Below are positions 55,169 through 64,000 of a stretch of DNA of 64,000 nucleotides, one piece after another. Within the stretch, counting starts at the first letter, position 1, and every line of letters starts with the position of its first letter. The stretch spans positions 3,139,501 through 3,203,500 of the forward strand of contig NZ_CP076128.1 of NCBI RefSeq assembly GCF_018736065.1, in the 5' to 3' direction. Below the pieces are notes generated by a model. The model did not search any database. It was not told the DNA's origin and saw only the letters and a list, made by a program, of their open reading frames with translations. Source of the DNA: Flammeovirga kamogawensis. GTDB taxonomy: Bacteria; Bacteroidota; Bacteroidia; Cytophagales; Flammeovirgaceae. Position numbers and translations under genes: made by a program.

Positions 55169-58100
55169 TCACATCTTTTCTTTAGTGAAATTAGCAAAGT
55201 TATGTTCCTTATTTCTAATTCTTTGCCCAAGAACTTTCATAATACCCTGCATCAAACTTCTTCTATAGCCCATTAAAGCAAGAAAATCATCTTGTTCAAT
55301 TCTTAGTAAAACGGAATCTTTTGTTGTTGTAGCAGATAAAGTTCTAGGTGATGAATCAAGAATACTAAGATCACCAAAAAGATCTCTATTCATAAGGTTA
55401 CTGAATGTAAAATTACCATCATGTAATTTTACTTCTCCCTCATAAATAATATACATTTCTTTACTTTCCTCCCCCTTTCTAAAAATTGTAGAGTCTCTAG
55501 GGATACGTACTTCGTGCATTATACTTGCAATATCTACCAATACATGTTCCGGTGTTTCTCTAAATAGATTAGTTGATTTTAAAAGTATAACTTTTTCTAA
55601 TTCTAATAGAGGTTTTGTTCCTTCGTTTAATATTCCCATGAGCCATTTTTTTCTATCCGGAGTAACTAATTCATCTAATACTTTTGAAACAGAGATATCT
55701 TGATAATCTTCTATTCGTTTTAAACTGATAAGGGCAGGTTCAATAAGTTTGATATTGTCCTTGTTTAATATTTGTCCTATATATTTTAATAAACTTGGAG
55801 ACATTGAATCTCTCACGCTTATAAGTGCAGTAATTTTTGTCCAAGTATTAAAAAGTGGACGGTTATAAGAGAAAGGGCGAATGATTCCTAATGTGATACT
55901 AAGAGGATCTACAAGATTAGAAGAGTAGTAATCTCCTAGTTTCTGCATTTTTGCTTCAAGATCATAATACCCTAAAACAATAATTAATTTCTGATAGATG
56001 GAAGAAGGCATTGTTTTCCATAAATTCTTCTCTATTTCTGCATTTTGTAAAAGAGATTCTTGATCTGATATATCAAATTGTTTGTGTTCTGAATCTGTTT
56101 TTCTATACAGTTGTTCGCCTTTACCTACAATCAAAAATTCTTGAATTGTTCTTATGTTTTCTTCTATTAAAACGAGCTCTTCATTTAATGCTTTTGATAA
56201 CATTGCTCTAAATGGTTTTTCATGCTTTAAAACATAAATAGCATTGCATAACCAGTAGTAATTAGAGAAAAATCTTTCTAAATGTTTATTCAGCAAATCA
56301 AAATCGCTTTTACATTTAGGACGGTATTTTAATCTCTTTAAAGCATTGTATGCTGCCATTCTCATAAAAGGCCAAGGGTAATCAACCAGAAGCCATAAGA
56401 TTTCATAAGATTTTGGAGCATCTATTTTTCCTAACGCTTTACATAAAGTAATAAGATAAATATCCTCTCTCCTTTTATTTACAAAGAGTTCATTTTCTAT
56501 AATATCTAAACAATCTTCTCCGTAGGCAATTAACGTTCTTAAGATGGTATCATTAAACTTACTTTCTTTTAGTAACGAGATTAAAAGAGGTAAGTGTGTT
56601 GGACTTTTTACAATTGCTGCAACTTCAATACTTCTTTCAATTAATAGATCGTCACTACTTAAAAGAGCATCAAAAATATAAGGTTCACTTTCTAAAGGAG
56701 AAACTTTAGCAAGTACTTCTAATGCAAATAATGCTGTATGTATATCTTCTGACTTAACCGATGCTTTAATATAATTTAGAGCAATGTTTCTTTGTTCTTC
56801 AGACTCAGATGATAATAAACCATATAAAGCCCCTTTTTTTATTTCATCTTCTTTATCATCAATCCAATCAATTACTTGATGTATAAAGGTTGGATCATAC
56901 TTACATGTACTGACAATGGCTTTCTTTTTTACTTTAGGGTCATCATCATATAGAGCAATATTTTTTATTGTTTCAGCAACTTTTTCAGTTAAGTTATTCT
57001 GACTGAAATCAATTGAAAAATAACGAATAGCACTGTCAGGGTGGCGAAGCATATGTAAAATAATAGCTTCATTCTTTTTTGGATTTATGACAGTGTTTGC
57101 TTCAAGTGCATAGATAATATCCTCTGGTAATTTAGAGGTTAATTTTGATGCAAGTAATCTACTAACTTCTTTATCATGTGTAGCTATTTCATAGCTTTCC
57201 ATATCTCTTAACAGAAACGCCCTTCGAATAATTACACGGTAATCTCTTGATACAATTTTGGCAGTTAACCACCATAATATTAATAGGCTTACTAGAATCC
57301 ATAGTATAATTTGTCCTTCATCAAAAGGTCTATCAACATCAATAATCCATAATAAAACACCAGCGAAGAAAAGCCCGATAGAACTAAAAAAGCCTCTTAA
57401 TATTCCAAAGGTAAAGCCCCTATGTTTACTTTGTATTGGTCTTAATAATGAAGGAGTAATTGTTGAAAATATTACATGCCTTGTGAAAATAAAAGCAATA
57501 GCAACTAAGGCTAAAAAGATAGGAACTTTTGAAGGACTAAATTTTATAAATAAGTAAGTACAGCTAACTATTATTAATAAAATGATTGGTGTAAACTGTA
57601 GAAGTTTTTTGATACCAATATCTTGAAGTTTTCTAGCATTAAGAAAAGGTTGTACTACAGAAACAATAGCATAAGATATGATTAATAATAACGCTAAAGC
57701 ATAAATTCCTTTAGTAGGTGTGTAAAGCGTCATTCGTAGATCTATCATAAAGAAAAACTCTACAATAGCCCACACGCTGGCAATACAAAATGTTAGTAAA
57801 CCTAATTTAAAAACGTAGGGGTTTGTAATTCCAAAAGCCCAGAAACTTTCTGGAGTGAATTTTCTAGAAGGTCTTGTTACAGTATCATGGTATTTTTCTA
57901 ACCGTTTTTTAACTTTATCACTAGAAAGAACTTGCCATAAACCCCACCCGGCAATAACATAAATTGGAGCTATCCAAAATGACATTGCTTGTATACTTGC
58001 AAATTTAGAACCTACTAATACAATTAAGAAACCGGTAAGTTTAAATACAATTTTAAAAGATTTAGCTTTATCAAAAGCTTTCATCTCATTAGGGTTTGAG

Positions 58101-58543
58101 TAGATGTGTTCTACAATAGCCCAATAGGTACAGTCTTCAAAAAATATTAATGCTTTTACGCATACAATTAGACTAAGAATACCTAAATAATCAGGCTTAC
58201 CAATACTTAAATAGCCAATTAATAGAGCAGTTAAAATTTTTAATAATGAGTAAGCAGCATTTAGGTGTTCTACTCTAAGTCTTCTTTCTAAGTAAGCAAA
58301 TAGTCTGGCAATTAATAAAATACTAACTCCCGAAAACATAAATGCAAAAGGTAAATTATCTACTGCTCTTTCTTTAAATAATAAAGTGTAGGTTACAGAA
58401 AAGGCTATTGCAATTGCAGCACCTTCTGCAGCAAAGAATAAAGAAAGCCAATTAGAATTATCTTTATTTAGCAACTGAGATAGTTTACTAAAAATATTCT
58501 TTTTAGGAAGGTAGTAATAAATTCTGGATGCAATTATGTTCAT
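55169..58543 (-). CDS. Transporter-like membrane domain fused to HEAT repeats and a cyclic-nucleotide-binding domain
   Basis: The 1124-aa product has about 12 membrane helices over residues 30-435 (LSLFFAAEGAAIAIAFSVTYTLL ... LWILVSLLILWWLTAKIV), resembling the MFS/nucleotide-exchanger (Npt) type. Helical HEAT-like repeats follow at about 470-780 (IKNIALYDDDPKVKKKAIVS, EDIHTALFALEVLAKVSPLE), then a helical linker, and a cyclic-nucleotide-binding domain at about 1005-1105 (IFRKGEESKEMYIIYEGEVKL ... FGDLSILDSSPRTLSATT). The phosphate cassette is FGD with SPRTLS rather than the usual FGE with RxAT, so nucleotide binding is uncertain. The fusion is known in some Bacteroidota and chlamydia-like exchangers, but the substrate is not. 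Confidence 0.75.
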   Translation of the reverse strand: MNIIASRIYYYLPKKNIFSKLSQLLNKDNSNWLSLFFAAEGAAIAIAFSVTYTLLFKERAVDNLPFAFMFSGVSILLIARLFAYLERRLRVEHLNAAYSLLKILTALLIGYLSIGKPDYLGILSLIVCVKALIFFEDCTYWAIVEHIYSNPNEMKAFDKAKSFKIVFKLTGFLIVLVGSKFASIQAMSFWIAPIYVIAGWGLWQVLSSDKVKKRLEKYHDTVTRPSRKFTPESFWAFGITNPYVFKLGLLTFCIASVWAIVEFFFMIDLRMTLYTPTKGIYALALLLIISYAIVSVVQPFLNARKLQDIGIKKLLQFTPIILLIIVSCTYLFIKFSPSKVPIFLALVAIAFIFTRHVIFSTITPSLLRPIQSKHRGFTFGILRGFFSSIGLFFAGVLLWIIDVDRPFDEGQIILWILVSLLILWWLTAKIVSRDYRVIIRRAFLLRDMESYEIATHDKEVSRLLASKLTSKLPEDIIYALEANTVINPKKNEAIILHMLRHPDSAIRYFSIDFSQNNLTEKVAETIKNIALYDDDPKVKKKAIVSTCKYDPTFIHQVIDWIDDKEDEIKKGALYGLLSSESEEQRNIALNYIKASVKSEDIHTALFALEVLAKVSPLESEPYIFDALLSSDDLLIERSIEVAAIVKSPTHLPLLISLLKESKFNDTILRTLIAYGEDCLDIIENELFVNKRREDIYLITLCKALGKIDAPKSYEILWLLVDYPWPFMRMAAYNALKRLKYRPKCKSDFDLLNKHLERFFSNYYWLCNAIYVLKHEKPFRAMLSKALNEELVLIEENIRTIQEFLIVGKGEQLYRKTDSEHKQFDISDQESLLQNAEIEKNLWKTMPSSIYQKLIIVLGYYDLEAKMQKLGDYYSSNLVDPLSITLGIIRPFSYNRPLFNTWTKITALISVRDSMSPSLLKYIGQILNKDNIKLIEPALISLKRIEDYQDISVSKVLDELVTPDRKKWLMGILNEGTKPLLELEKVILLKSTNLFRETPEHVLVDIASIMHEVRIPRDSTIFRKGEESKEMYIIYEGEVKLHDGNFTFSNLMNRDLFGDLSILDSSPRTLSATTTKDSVLLRIEQDDFLALMGYRRSLMQGIMKVLGQRIRNKEHNFANFTKEKM

Positions 58544-58777
58544 TTTATATCTTCAAACCTCAACGAGGTAATTTAAATTCTTGCTTAGTTGGTAAGAAGG
58601 ATGTCGCTTTTTCTAGTGTATATTTTTTCTTTAAACAGTCGAAAGCGATTTTGTTTTGTAGGATACGTCTAAAAATAAAATTCAACAAAAGGCTGAATCA
58701 AACATACTCTAAAGTAATAAAAAAAGCCGAAGTAATAACTAAATTACTTCGGCTTTTTGATCTATTGTAATAGAGAA
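58544..58777. other. Spacer between rho and the transporter-like gene
   Basis: These 234 bases lie between two minus-strand genes and should hold the promoter of the transporter-like gene, but no clean CAAAnnTA element was found. The right part is the rho terminator. Confidence 0.4.
58721..58758 (-). terminator. Terminator of rho
   Basis: A perfect 16-bp stem (58721-58736 with 58743-58758) has a 6-base loop. Its A and T outer arms give the U run on the minus strand, 20 bases after the rho stop. Confidence 0.85.
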
Positions 58778-60580
58778 TTATTTGTTCATTGAGATCAAGA
58801 AATCTTCATTTGAACGAGTACCTCTCATATTGCTTTGTAAAAATTCCATTGCTTCTGCAGACTTCATGTCAGACATCATTCTACGCATAATCCAAACACG
58901 TTGTAATGTATCTTTATCCATTAATAAGTCTTCTCTACGAGTACCAGACATCGGGATATCAATAGCAGGGTAGATACGCTTGTTTGCAAGCTTTCTATCC
59001 AATTGAAGTTCCATGTTACCTGTTCCTTTAAATTCTTCGAAGATAACTTCGTCCATTTTAGAACCTGTATCAATTAATGCAGTAGAGATAATTGTTAAAG
59101 AACCTCCGTTTTCTACATTTCTTGCAGCACCAAAGAAACGTTTAGGTTTGTGTAAAGCATTTGCATCAACACCACCAGATAAAATTTTACCAGATGAAGG
59201 AGAAACAGTGTTATAAGCACGAGCTAAACGTGTAATTGAATCTAATAAGATAACAACATCATGAGAACATTCAACCATACGTTTTGCTTTCTCTAAAACT
59301 AGAGAAGAAACTTTAACGTGTTTGTCTGCTGTTTCATCAAATGTAGAAGCAATTACTTCTGCATTTACACTACGTTGCATATCTGTAACTTCTTCAGGAC
59401 GTTCGTCTATTAGAAGTATAATCAAATAACATTCTGGATGGTTTTGTGCAATTGCATTAGCAACCTCTTTTAATAAAACTGTTTTACCAGTTTTAGGCTG
59501 AGCTACAATCATACCACGCTGACCTTTACCAATTGGGGCAAATAAGTCTAAAACACGTGTAGAATAAATTTGAGGTTTAGTTGATAAGTGTAACTGATCT
59601 TGAGGGAAAAGTGGTGTTAAGTATTCAAATGGAATACGATCACGAATTTCATCAGTTGTTTTACCATTAACTGTATCAACTCTTAGTAAAGCGAAATATT
59701 TTTCACCGTCTTTTGGAGGACGAATATTTCCTTTCACAGTATCACCAGTTTTCAAACCAAATAATTTGATTTGAGATGGAGATACATATATATCATCAGG
59801 ACCTGCTAAGTAATTATAATCTGAAGATCTTAAGAAACCATATCCATCAGACATAATTTCTAAAACACCTTCACTACTAATTACACCATCAAAATCTTTT
59901 ACTGAAATTTTAGGGGCAGGAGCTTTTGGAGGGTCTAATTCTTTTTGATGAATTGCACTTTCTCTTTCCTGCTCTAAAGTAGGAAGACCTTCAGTGTTAT
60001 CATCGTCTAAGAACATATCGAAATCTGGTAAATCGTCTAACGGATCAGTACCTAAATCGATTTCTTCTAAAGACATTATATCATCGTGGGTAATTTGCTT
60101 AGGAGGTTGTTGTCCACCTTTTCCTTTACGTTTACCTTTTAGATCTTTGTTAGCTTGGTTACTTTGGTTTTTTGGACCGTTGTTTCCTTTCTTAACATTT
60201 TCTCTTTTTACTCGCTCACGTTGTTGTCCTTGTCCTTGCCCTGGTTGTGGCTTACGACGATTTAAACGTGTTCTATCTTGACGAGGAGAATCTTGATTTT
60301 TCTCGTTTTCAACTGAAGGTTTAGCTTCTGTTTTTTTAGGGGCTGTATCGTTAGAGGCAGTCGGTGTAACATCCTTTGCAGGTTGTTTTGTGGGGCTAGA
60401 AGTTTTTTCAGCTTTTGATGGAGAAGGGCTATTTTTTCCTTGAGTAGCATTTACATGCTTTTCAATTCTTTCAATTAGCTCTTTCTTACGAAGGTTACTG
60501 AAATTTTTCATGCTAAGACCCTCTGCGATATCTTTTAATTCAGATAGCAGTCTAGCCTCTAGTAGCTTTCTTGTATACAT
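58778..60580 (-). CDS. rho: Transcription termination factor Rho
   Basis: The 600-aa hexameric helicase ends transcription of untranslated RNA. A SAP-like Rho_N helix pair fills residues 1-45 ([19 protein letters not shown]). A low-complexity insert follows (about 50-225), basic in its first part ([20 protein letters not shown]) and acidic later. The RNA-binding cold-shock domain starts near 230 ([20 protein letters not shown]). The ATPase has Walker A PKTGKTVL and the motif [13 protein letters not shown]. The Q and R loops are clear near [21 protein letters not shown]. Such inserts are common in Bacteroidota and can change RNA affinity. A promoter about 150 bases upstream gives a long leader. 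Confidence 0.96.
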   Translation of the reverse strand: MYTRKLLEARLLSELKDIAEGLSMKNFSNLRKKELIERIEKHVNATQGKNSPSPSKAEKTSSPTKQPAKDVTPTASNDTAPKKTEAKPSVENEKNQDSPRQDRTRLNRRKPQPGQGQGQQRERVKRENVKKGNNGPKNQSNQANKDLKGKRKGKGGQQPPKQITHDDIMSLEEIDLGTDPLDDLPDFDMFLDDDNTEGLPTLEQERESAIHQKELDPPKAPAPKISVKDFDGVISSEGVLEIMSDGYGFLRSSDYNYLAGPDDIYVSPSQIKLFGLKTGDTVKGNIRPPKDGEKYFALLRVDTVNGKTTDEIRDRIPFEYLTPLFPQDQLHLSTKPQIYSTRVLDLFAPIGKGQRGMIVAQPKTGKTVLLKEVANAIAQNHPECYLIILLIDERPEEVTDMQRSVNAEVIASTFDETADKHVKVSSLVLEKAKRMVECSHDVVILLDSITRLARAYNTVSPSSGKILSGGVDANALHKPKRFFGAARNVENGGSLTIISTALIDTGSKMDEVIFEEFKGTGNMELQLDRKLANKRIYPAIDIPMSGTRREDLLMDKDTLQRVWIMRRMMSDMKSAEAMEFLQSNMRGTRSNEDFLISMNK

Positions 60581-60724
60581 AAAAATAATGGTGACAGTTA
60601 TTTTTTTCTGTCGCTATAATGAAATACTTTTTGAAGAACCTTGTATTAAGGCATTGTGAGATATGAAGCTATCTACTTATTTGTCACTTTACCGGAAGGA
60701 AATAGGTTTTATAGTGACTTTTAA
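60581..60724 (-). promoter_or_regulatory. Long leader of rho
   Basis: If the promoter at 60731-60761 is used, about 144 bases of leader precede the rho start codon. The leader is U- and C-bearing when read as RNA and could bind Rho itself, as rho leaders do in other bacteria (inference). Confidence 0.35.
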
Positions 60725-60730
60725 TTTTCA

Positions 60731-60761
60731 CAAATCTAATGTACATCAATTAAAATCACAA
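60731..60761 (-). promoter_or_regulatory. Promoter of rho
   Basis: Read on the minus strand, TTG (60761-60759), 20 bases, then TAGATTTG (60738-60731) fits the Bacteroidota -33/-7 pattern. It lies directly after the stop codon of the ceramidase-like gene. Confidence 0.5.
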
Positions 60762-60780
60762 TCCAAATCTTTAGTTTCTT

Positions 60781-62130
60781 TTAATTTTCTATCAATTCTT
60801 TGATAATATCACCAAAGTAGTCTCCATATTCGGGTCCTACCCAGTTCATTTCTCTTACTTCGAAGCTATCTAAAGAGTCATAATAAGTGTCACAGGTTAT
60901 ATAGCCAACGTAATCACCATTAAAACTAGTAATCATAACATCTTTATTTCTTGTAGTAGCGATGGAGTCATATTTGTATTCTAAAGCAATTTCTCCTGAA
61001 AAATCAGAAGGCATACCGAACCAATCAATATTACCTAATTTAAAATAAGTGACATTCCCATGTAAACCACCAGAGGCTAACTTAAATACCCAATCTCTTA
61101 CTTTAATATTTAAGGTTGCATCAATTCTTACTTGAGAAGGTCTAAAATCAATAGGTATTTTATAAATTGAAGCTGTAGTTATAAATTTCATTTCAGCATC
61201 ATTCCAAACTTTTAAAGTAGAATCGGTTAAAGATTTTCCCATATCTTTAATATGCTCAAAAGAGCTTTCATTTTTTGGATTTGCAGGCCCATGACTAGCT
61301 ACCATTCCTGCACAATAAGCTGCAAAATCTATAGCGTCTGATGCTTCCAAATTATCAACCCATTCTCCAGTATAATCTCTTGATAAAATCCAATAATCCA
61401 TATCAATGCAAGTAGCATGTGCATTGAAGGTAACTATGGCTGCATTACTCCCATCAATTCTACTTAATTTAATTACTCTGACTGAGTTTTCTTTAGTACC
61501 ATTGTCAACAATTCTATTAGTAACCCATTCTGGTGCTAGAGTTTTTACAAAGCCTACACTCCCCTTTATTTTATTATTGCTTGCTTCTTTTATAGCCGCA
61601 AGAGATGAATTTACAATTTTTTGAACTACTTCTTCAGAATACTCGCCGACAGATAAATTACCCATTAAACTAGGGTTAAACCCACCAATACCATTATGTG
61701 TATGAATGGCAGAATAAAGGATGTTATCAGATGATAAGCCAATTTTAGGTAATTCTTTAGAAAGTCTTTTTCGTACTTCAATAGGAAAAATCATCAAGTC
61801 TAATGTTAAAACGAAAGATTCATGTACTCCGTCATCAAATGCAAAGGCTCTAGCGTAAAGAGTATCTCTAACAGCTTTAACTGTTCTATAACCATATCCT
61901 GCCATAGGTAATTCTTTTTTGTCAGTAAGAATACTTTTAGCAGCCCATCCTATAAGGAGTGTGTCTTTAGATGGTATTTCACTATGAACTTCTTCTAAAG
62001 TCTTTTCAACATTAAGAAATGTATTTTTATACTCTTCTGTAGATTGAAGTGGAGTTCTATCAATTCTACCTAAAAGTAACAGAGCAAGTGCAATTATAAC
62101 TGCTAATGAAATGTATATTTTCTTAATCAA
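60781..62130 (-). CDS. Neutral/alkaline ceramidase-like protein
   Basis: The 449-aa product has an N-terminal anchor or signal (KIYISLAVIIALALLLLGRID). It resembles the N-terminal half of neutral ceramidase: ELPMAGYGYRTVKAVRDTLYARAFAFDDG, LTLDLMIFPIEVRKRL, ILYSAIHTHNGIGGFNP (the HTH of the zinc site) and VTFNAHATCIDMDYWILSRDYTGEW. It lacks the C-terminal immunoglobulin-like domain of full-length ceramidases (about 700 aa in other bacteria). Bacteroidota often make sphingolipids, so hydrolysis of ceramide or a related amide is plausible but unproven. It sits just upstream of rho on the same strand, with no terminator seen between them. Confidence 0.82.
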   Translation of the reverse strand: MIKKIYISLAVIIALALLLLGRIDRTPLQSTEEYKNTFLNVEKTLEEVHSEIPSKDTLLIGWAAKSILTDKKELPMAGYGYRTVKAVRDTLYARAFAFDDGVHESFVLTLDLMIFPIEVRKRLSKELPKIGLSSDNILYSAIHTHNGIGGFNPSLMGNLSVGEYSEEVVQKIVNSSLAAIKEASNNKIKGSVGFVKTLAPEWVTNRIVDNGTKENSVRVIKLSRIDGSNAAIVTFNAHATCIDMDYWILSRDYTGEWVDNLEASDAIDFAAYCAGMVASHGPANPKNESSFEHIKDMGKSLTDSTLKVWNDAEMKFITTASIYKIPIDFRPSQVRIDATLNIKVRDWVFKLASGGLHGNVTYFKLGNIDWFGMPSDFSGEIALEYKYDSIATTRNKDVMITSFNGDYVGYITCDTYYDSLDSFEVREMNWVGPEYGDYFGDIIKELIEN

Positions 62131-62230
62131 TGCTTTGAAGATTTATCCTAATAAAGTGCTAATTTACTAAGACTACTGCGAAATAGAAGTATTTATCTTC
62201 TATGTTTATTTTATATTAATAGAATACAAC

Positions 62231-62238
62231 TATATTTG
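62231..62238 (+). promoter_or_regulatory. -7 element of the DUF4136-type lipoprotein gene
   Basis: TATATTTG matches TAnnTTTG, 44 bases before the chosen ATG at 62283. A transcript from here would start near 62245. Confidence 0.5.
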
Positions 62239-62282
62239 CAGCTATTAACAGAAGACAATTTTTGAAAACTCATTTTTTAATC

Positions 62283-62981
62283 ATGAAAACTTTTATTATT
62301 AAAGCTGTTACTCTTTTGAGTATGGTTGCTCTTGTGCAGGGATGTTACCCTGGAGGAGCTGAATATACTAGTGATTTAGATATTGCTATCTCACAGTATG
62401 AATCTGCAGAAAAACTACGTTCGTATAAAACGTACTACTTATCTGAGACAATGGATATCAGAGGATCTAAAAATGCTGATACTCTAACATCTGCTCAACA
62501 AGATGAAATTATAGCTAACACAGACGCTTTATTGAAATCTACTCTAAATCTTTCTGAGATAACAAACCCAACTGCTGAAGGTGATGCAGATATTGTTGTT
62601 CAGTTAACACAAATTGCTATCCAGCAAACAGGTGTGGCTTGGACGCCAGGTTACCCAGGTTATCCAGGATGGGGTTACCCAGGTTGGGGCTATCCAGGAT
62701 GGGGATACCCAGGTTACCCAGGTGGAGGTTATTACCCTTGGGGTGGTTACTCATATTACCAATATAGTAATGGTAGTGTAATTGTAGACTTTATTGATGT
62801 TGCAGAAACAAAGAAACTAAATGAAGGAACTGTACAAGGTGATACAGTAGTACTTTATTTAGGTTGGGTTGGCGGATTGAACGGTGTTTTATCTCGTTCA
62901 AATAACGTTAGTATTGTAAATGATGGTATTGAAACATTATTTAACCAATACAATACTGCAAAAGCTGGAACTGACAATTAA
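62283..62981 (+). CDS. DUF4136-like lipoprotein with GYPGWG repeats
   Basis: From the ATG at 62283 the product is 232 aa. A seven-codon upstream extension starting with TTG is rejected because the ATG gives a proper lipoprotein signal (KTFIIKAVTLLSMVALVQGC, with Cys 21). The mature part follows the DUF4136 pattern (YKTYYLSETMDIRGS, DEIIANTDALLKSTL, DADIVVQLTQIAIQQTG, VIVDFIDVAETKKLNEGTVQG). In the middle is a Gly-Tyr-Pro-Trp-rich tandem repeat (GYPGWG three times and GYPG variants). It heads a run of three close genes with an outer-membrane barrel and a secreted protein. Confidence 0.8.
   Translation: MKTFIIKAVTLLSMVALVQGCYPGGAEYTSDLDIAISQYESAEKLRSYKTYYLSETMDIRGSKNADTLTSAQQDEIIANTDALLKSTLNLSEITNPTAEGDADIVVQLTQIAIQQTGVAWTPGYPGYPGWGYPGWGYPGWGYPGYPGGGYYPWGGYSYYQYSNGSVIVDFIDVAETKKLNEGTVQGDTVVLYLGWVGGLNGVLSRSNNVSIVNDGIETLFNQYNTAKAGTDN
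62648..62728 (+). repeat. 18-base tandem repeat encoding GYPGWG
   Basis: About four imperfect units of 18 bases encode GYPGWG/GYPGYP. The units differ at silent sites, so they are not freshly copied, but slippage in multiples of 18 would keep the frame. Confidence 0.65.
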
Positions 62982-63008
62982 GAACATCCTTTCAAACAGA
63001 ACTCAATC

Positions 63009-63590
63009 ATGAAAAAATATATTTTATCTGTAGTTTTTGCTCTATTTGCATTAGGAGCAACAGCACAAGAATCGAATTTTATTATTACTTATCAAATGTC
63101 TCAGCCGTTAGGCGAAACTAATGATTATATTAGTGCATTTAGCGGAAGAGGTTTTGGTATGGAATGGAGACAGCATTTAGCAACGGCTCCGTTATCTTTT
63201 GGTCTATCTGTAGATTGGAATGTTTTATATGAAAAAACATCTGATCAATACAATAGTAATGGTGTAATTGCTGATGGTAAGCAATACCGTTACATGAATA
63301 TTGTTCCTATTTTAGCTCATGCTAATTACTATTTTAACAAAGATGGTATCACAAACCCTTACATTGGTGTAGGTGTAGGTACATACTATATTAACCAAAG
63401 AACAGAATTTGGACAATGGGCAATAGTAGAAGATAACTGGCATTTTGGTTTTGCTCCAGAAATTGGTGTAATAGCAGATGTTAACCCTTCTATTGATATG
63501 ATTTTTAGTGTTCGTTATAACTACGCATTAAAAGCAGGAGATTCTGTAGATCATTCGTATTTAGGAATTAACGTTGGTTTTGTCTACTAA
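63009..63590 (+). CDS. Outer membrane beta-barrel protein
   Basis: The 193-aa product has a signal peptide (KKYILSVVFALFALGATAQ). The mature part alternates short amphipathic strands (FGMEWRQHL, LSFGLSVDWNVLY, IVPILAHANYYF, PYIGVGVGTYYINQ, HFGFAPEIGVIADV, MIFSVRYNYAL) and ends in LGINVGFVY with a terminal aromatic, as in eight-stranded outer-membrane barrels. The ligand or role is unknown. It begins 27 bases after the DUF4136-type lipoprotein gene, and the next gene starts 33 bases after it, so the three are probably one operon. Confidence 0.82.
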   Translation: MKKYILSVVFALFALGATAQESNFIITYQMSQPLGETNDYISAFSGRGFGMEWRQHLATAPLSFGLSVDWNVLYEKTSDQYNSNGVIADGKQYRYMNIVPILAHANYYFNKDGITNPYIGVGVGTYYINQRTEFGQWAIVEDNWHFGFAPEIGVIADVNPSIDMIFSVRYNYALKAGDSVDHSYLGINVGFVY

Positions 63591-63623
63591 ACTTTACTAC
63601 GTAATAAATATAACTTCATAATA

Positions 63624-64000
63624 ATGAAAAAAATCTTTTTTGTACTTTCTCTTTTAATAGGGATGTCAATTGTTTCAAACGCTCAATCAATTGATGCAGA
63701 AACAATCAAAACTGTAATTAAAACAGAAAAAAGAATCTTCTTTACAGAAAACATGCAGTTGACTTTAGAAGAGGCTCCTATTTTCTGGGAACTATATGAT
63801 AAATTTGAATTAGATAATTCTGAATTATCAAGAGAGAAAACAAAGTTATTTGAATCATTGATTGGTGGAACAGATGGTTTCAGTGATGAAGAAGCTTCTA
63901 CAATGGTGTCGGGTCTTGTAGCTTTACAAGCAAAAGATGTTAAGTTGAAGAAGAAACATTTAAAGATGATGTCTAAAGAACTGTCTCCAAAAACAGTTGC
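63624..64000 (+). CDS. Secreted protein, C-terminally truncated by window edge
   Basis: The reading frame opens at the ATG at 63624 and continues past the right edge (125 codons seen). It starts KKIFFVLSLLIGMSIVSNAQ, a signal peptide, so the product is periplasmic or exported. The mature part is helical and charged (IKTEKRIFFTENMQLTLEEA, FWELYDKFELDNSELSREK, LVALQAKDVKLKKKHLKMM). The overall look recalls small helical periplasmic stress or chaperone proteins (Spy/LTXXQ-like), but that is only a likeness. It is the third gene of the probable operon that begins with the DUF4136-type lipoprotein. Confidence 0.75.
   Translation, partial: MKKIFFVLSLLIGMSIVSNAQSIDAETIKTVIKTEKRIFFTENMQLTLEEAPIFWELYDKFELDNSELSREKTKLFESLIGGTDGFSDEEASTMVSGLVALQAKDVKLKKKHLKMMSKELSPKTV

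Noticed and set aside
58528-58770. 80-aa plus-strand reading frame beside rho
   Set aside because: It overlaps the start of the transporter-like gene and runs through the rho terminator hairpin; its composition is not protein-like.
62262-62282. Longer start for the DUF4136-type lipoprotein (7 extra residues)
   Set aside because: It starts with TTG; the ATG at 62283 gives a normal lipoprotein signal and a better distance from the -7 element.
1-64000. tRNA, rRNA, CRISPR array or insertion sequence
   Set aside because: No cloverleaf with a conserved T-loop, no regularly spaced short repeats and no transposase-like reading frame were seen in any spacer.

Overview
The window is AT-rich (roughly one third G+C) bacterial DNA from a member of the Bacteroidota, most like a marine Cytophagales such as Flammeovirga. 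The genus is a guess. The phylum call rests on several things seen here: TAnnTTTG-type promoter elements before many genes, type IX secretion (T9SS) C-terminal sorting domains on four large secreted proteins, a PorP/SprF family protein, KLSTS-type methionyl-tRNA synthetase, and a Rho with a long basic insert. No tRNA, rRNA, CRISPR array or insertion sequence was seen.

Layout. 1-8.6 kb: a truncated methyltransferase, metG, a small two-gene operon, a secreted orphan, a lipoprotein, and a divergent pair (ALDH3-type aldehyde dehydrogenase and fumarylacetoacetase). 8.7-29.7 kb: the accessory heart of the window, all on the minus strand. Two giant secreted proteins of 2983 and 2979 aa alternate with three phage-tail-collar-type proteins of 305-307 aa. 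30.1-35.9 kb: a divergent 1904-aa T9SS cargo built from 11 copies of a beta domain that also occurs at the N terminus of both giants. 36.0-40.3 kb: a CPBP membrane protease, an Ig-like secreted protein paired with PorP/SprF, and a TonB-like protein. 40.4-51.2 kb: mainly housekeeping and small genes (C45-type acyltransferase homologue, DUF2265-type aminopeptidase, cystathionine beta-synthase, recA, GT9 glycosyltransferase, ECF sigma factor, gmk) plus a decayed lipoprotein gene. 51.5-64 kb: an M6 metalloprotease with T9SS tail, a transporter-HEAT-cyclic-nucleotide-domain fusion, rho, a neutral-ceramidase-like protein, a DUF4136-type lipoprotein, an outer-membrane barrel and a truncated secreted protein.

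How it may work together (inference). Each giant is preceded by a collar gene in the order of transcription (collar C, collar B, giant B, collar A, giant A), so the locus looks like a duplicated two-gene module. The giants carry a signal peptide and a T9SS tail, so they should reach the cell surface. The collar proteins have a signal peptide, a conserved N-terminal domain, a tail-collar domain and His-x-His pairs like those of trimeric metal-binding phage fibres, but no T9SS tail. The giants contain LamG domains, a carboxypeptidase-regulatory-like domain interrupted by a LamG domain, and a middle region of alternating Ser/Thr and hydrophobic residues that resembles pore-forming beta-hairpins. 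Their C-terminal halves are almost identical while their N-terminal halves differ, a sign of gene conversion. This paired fibre plus giant surface protein is the best candidate for an undescribed system here.
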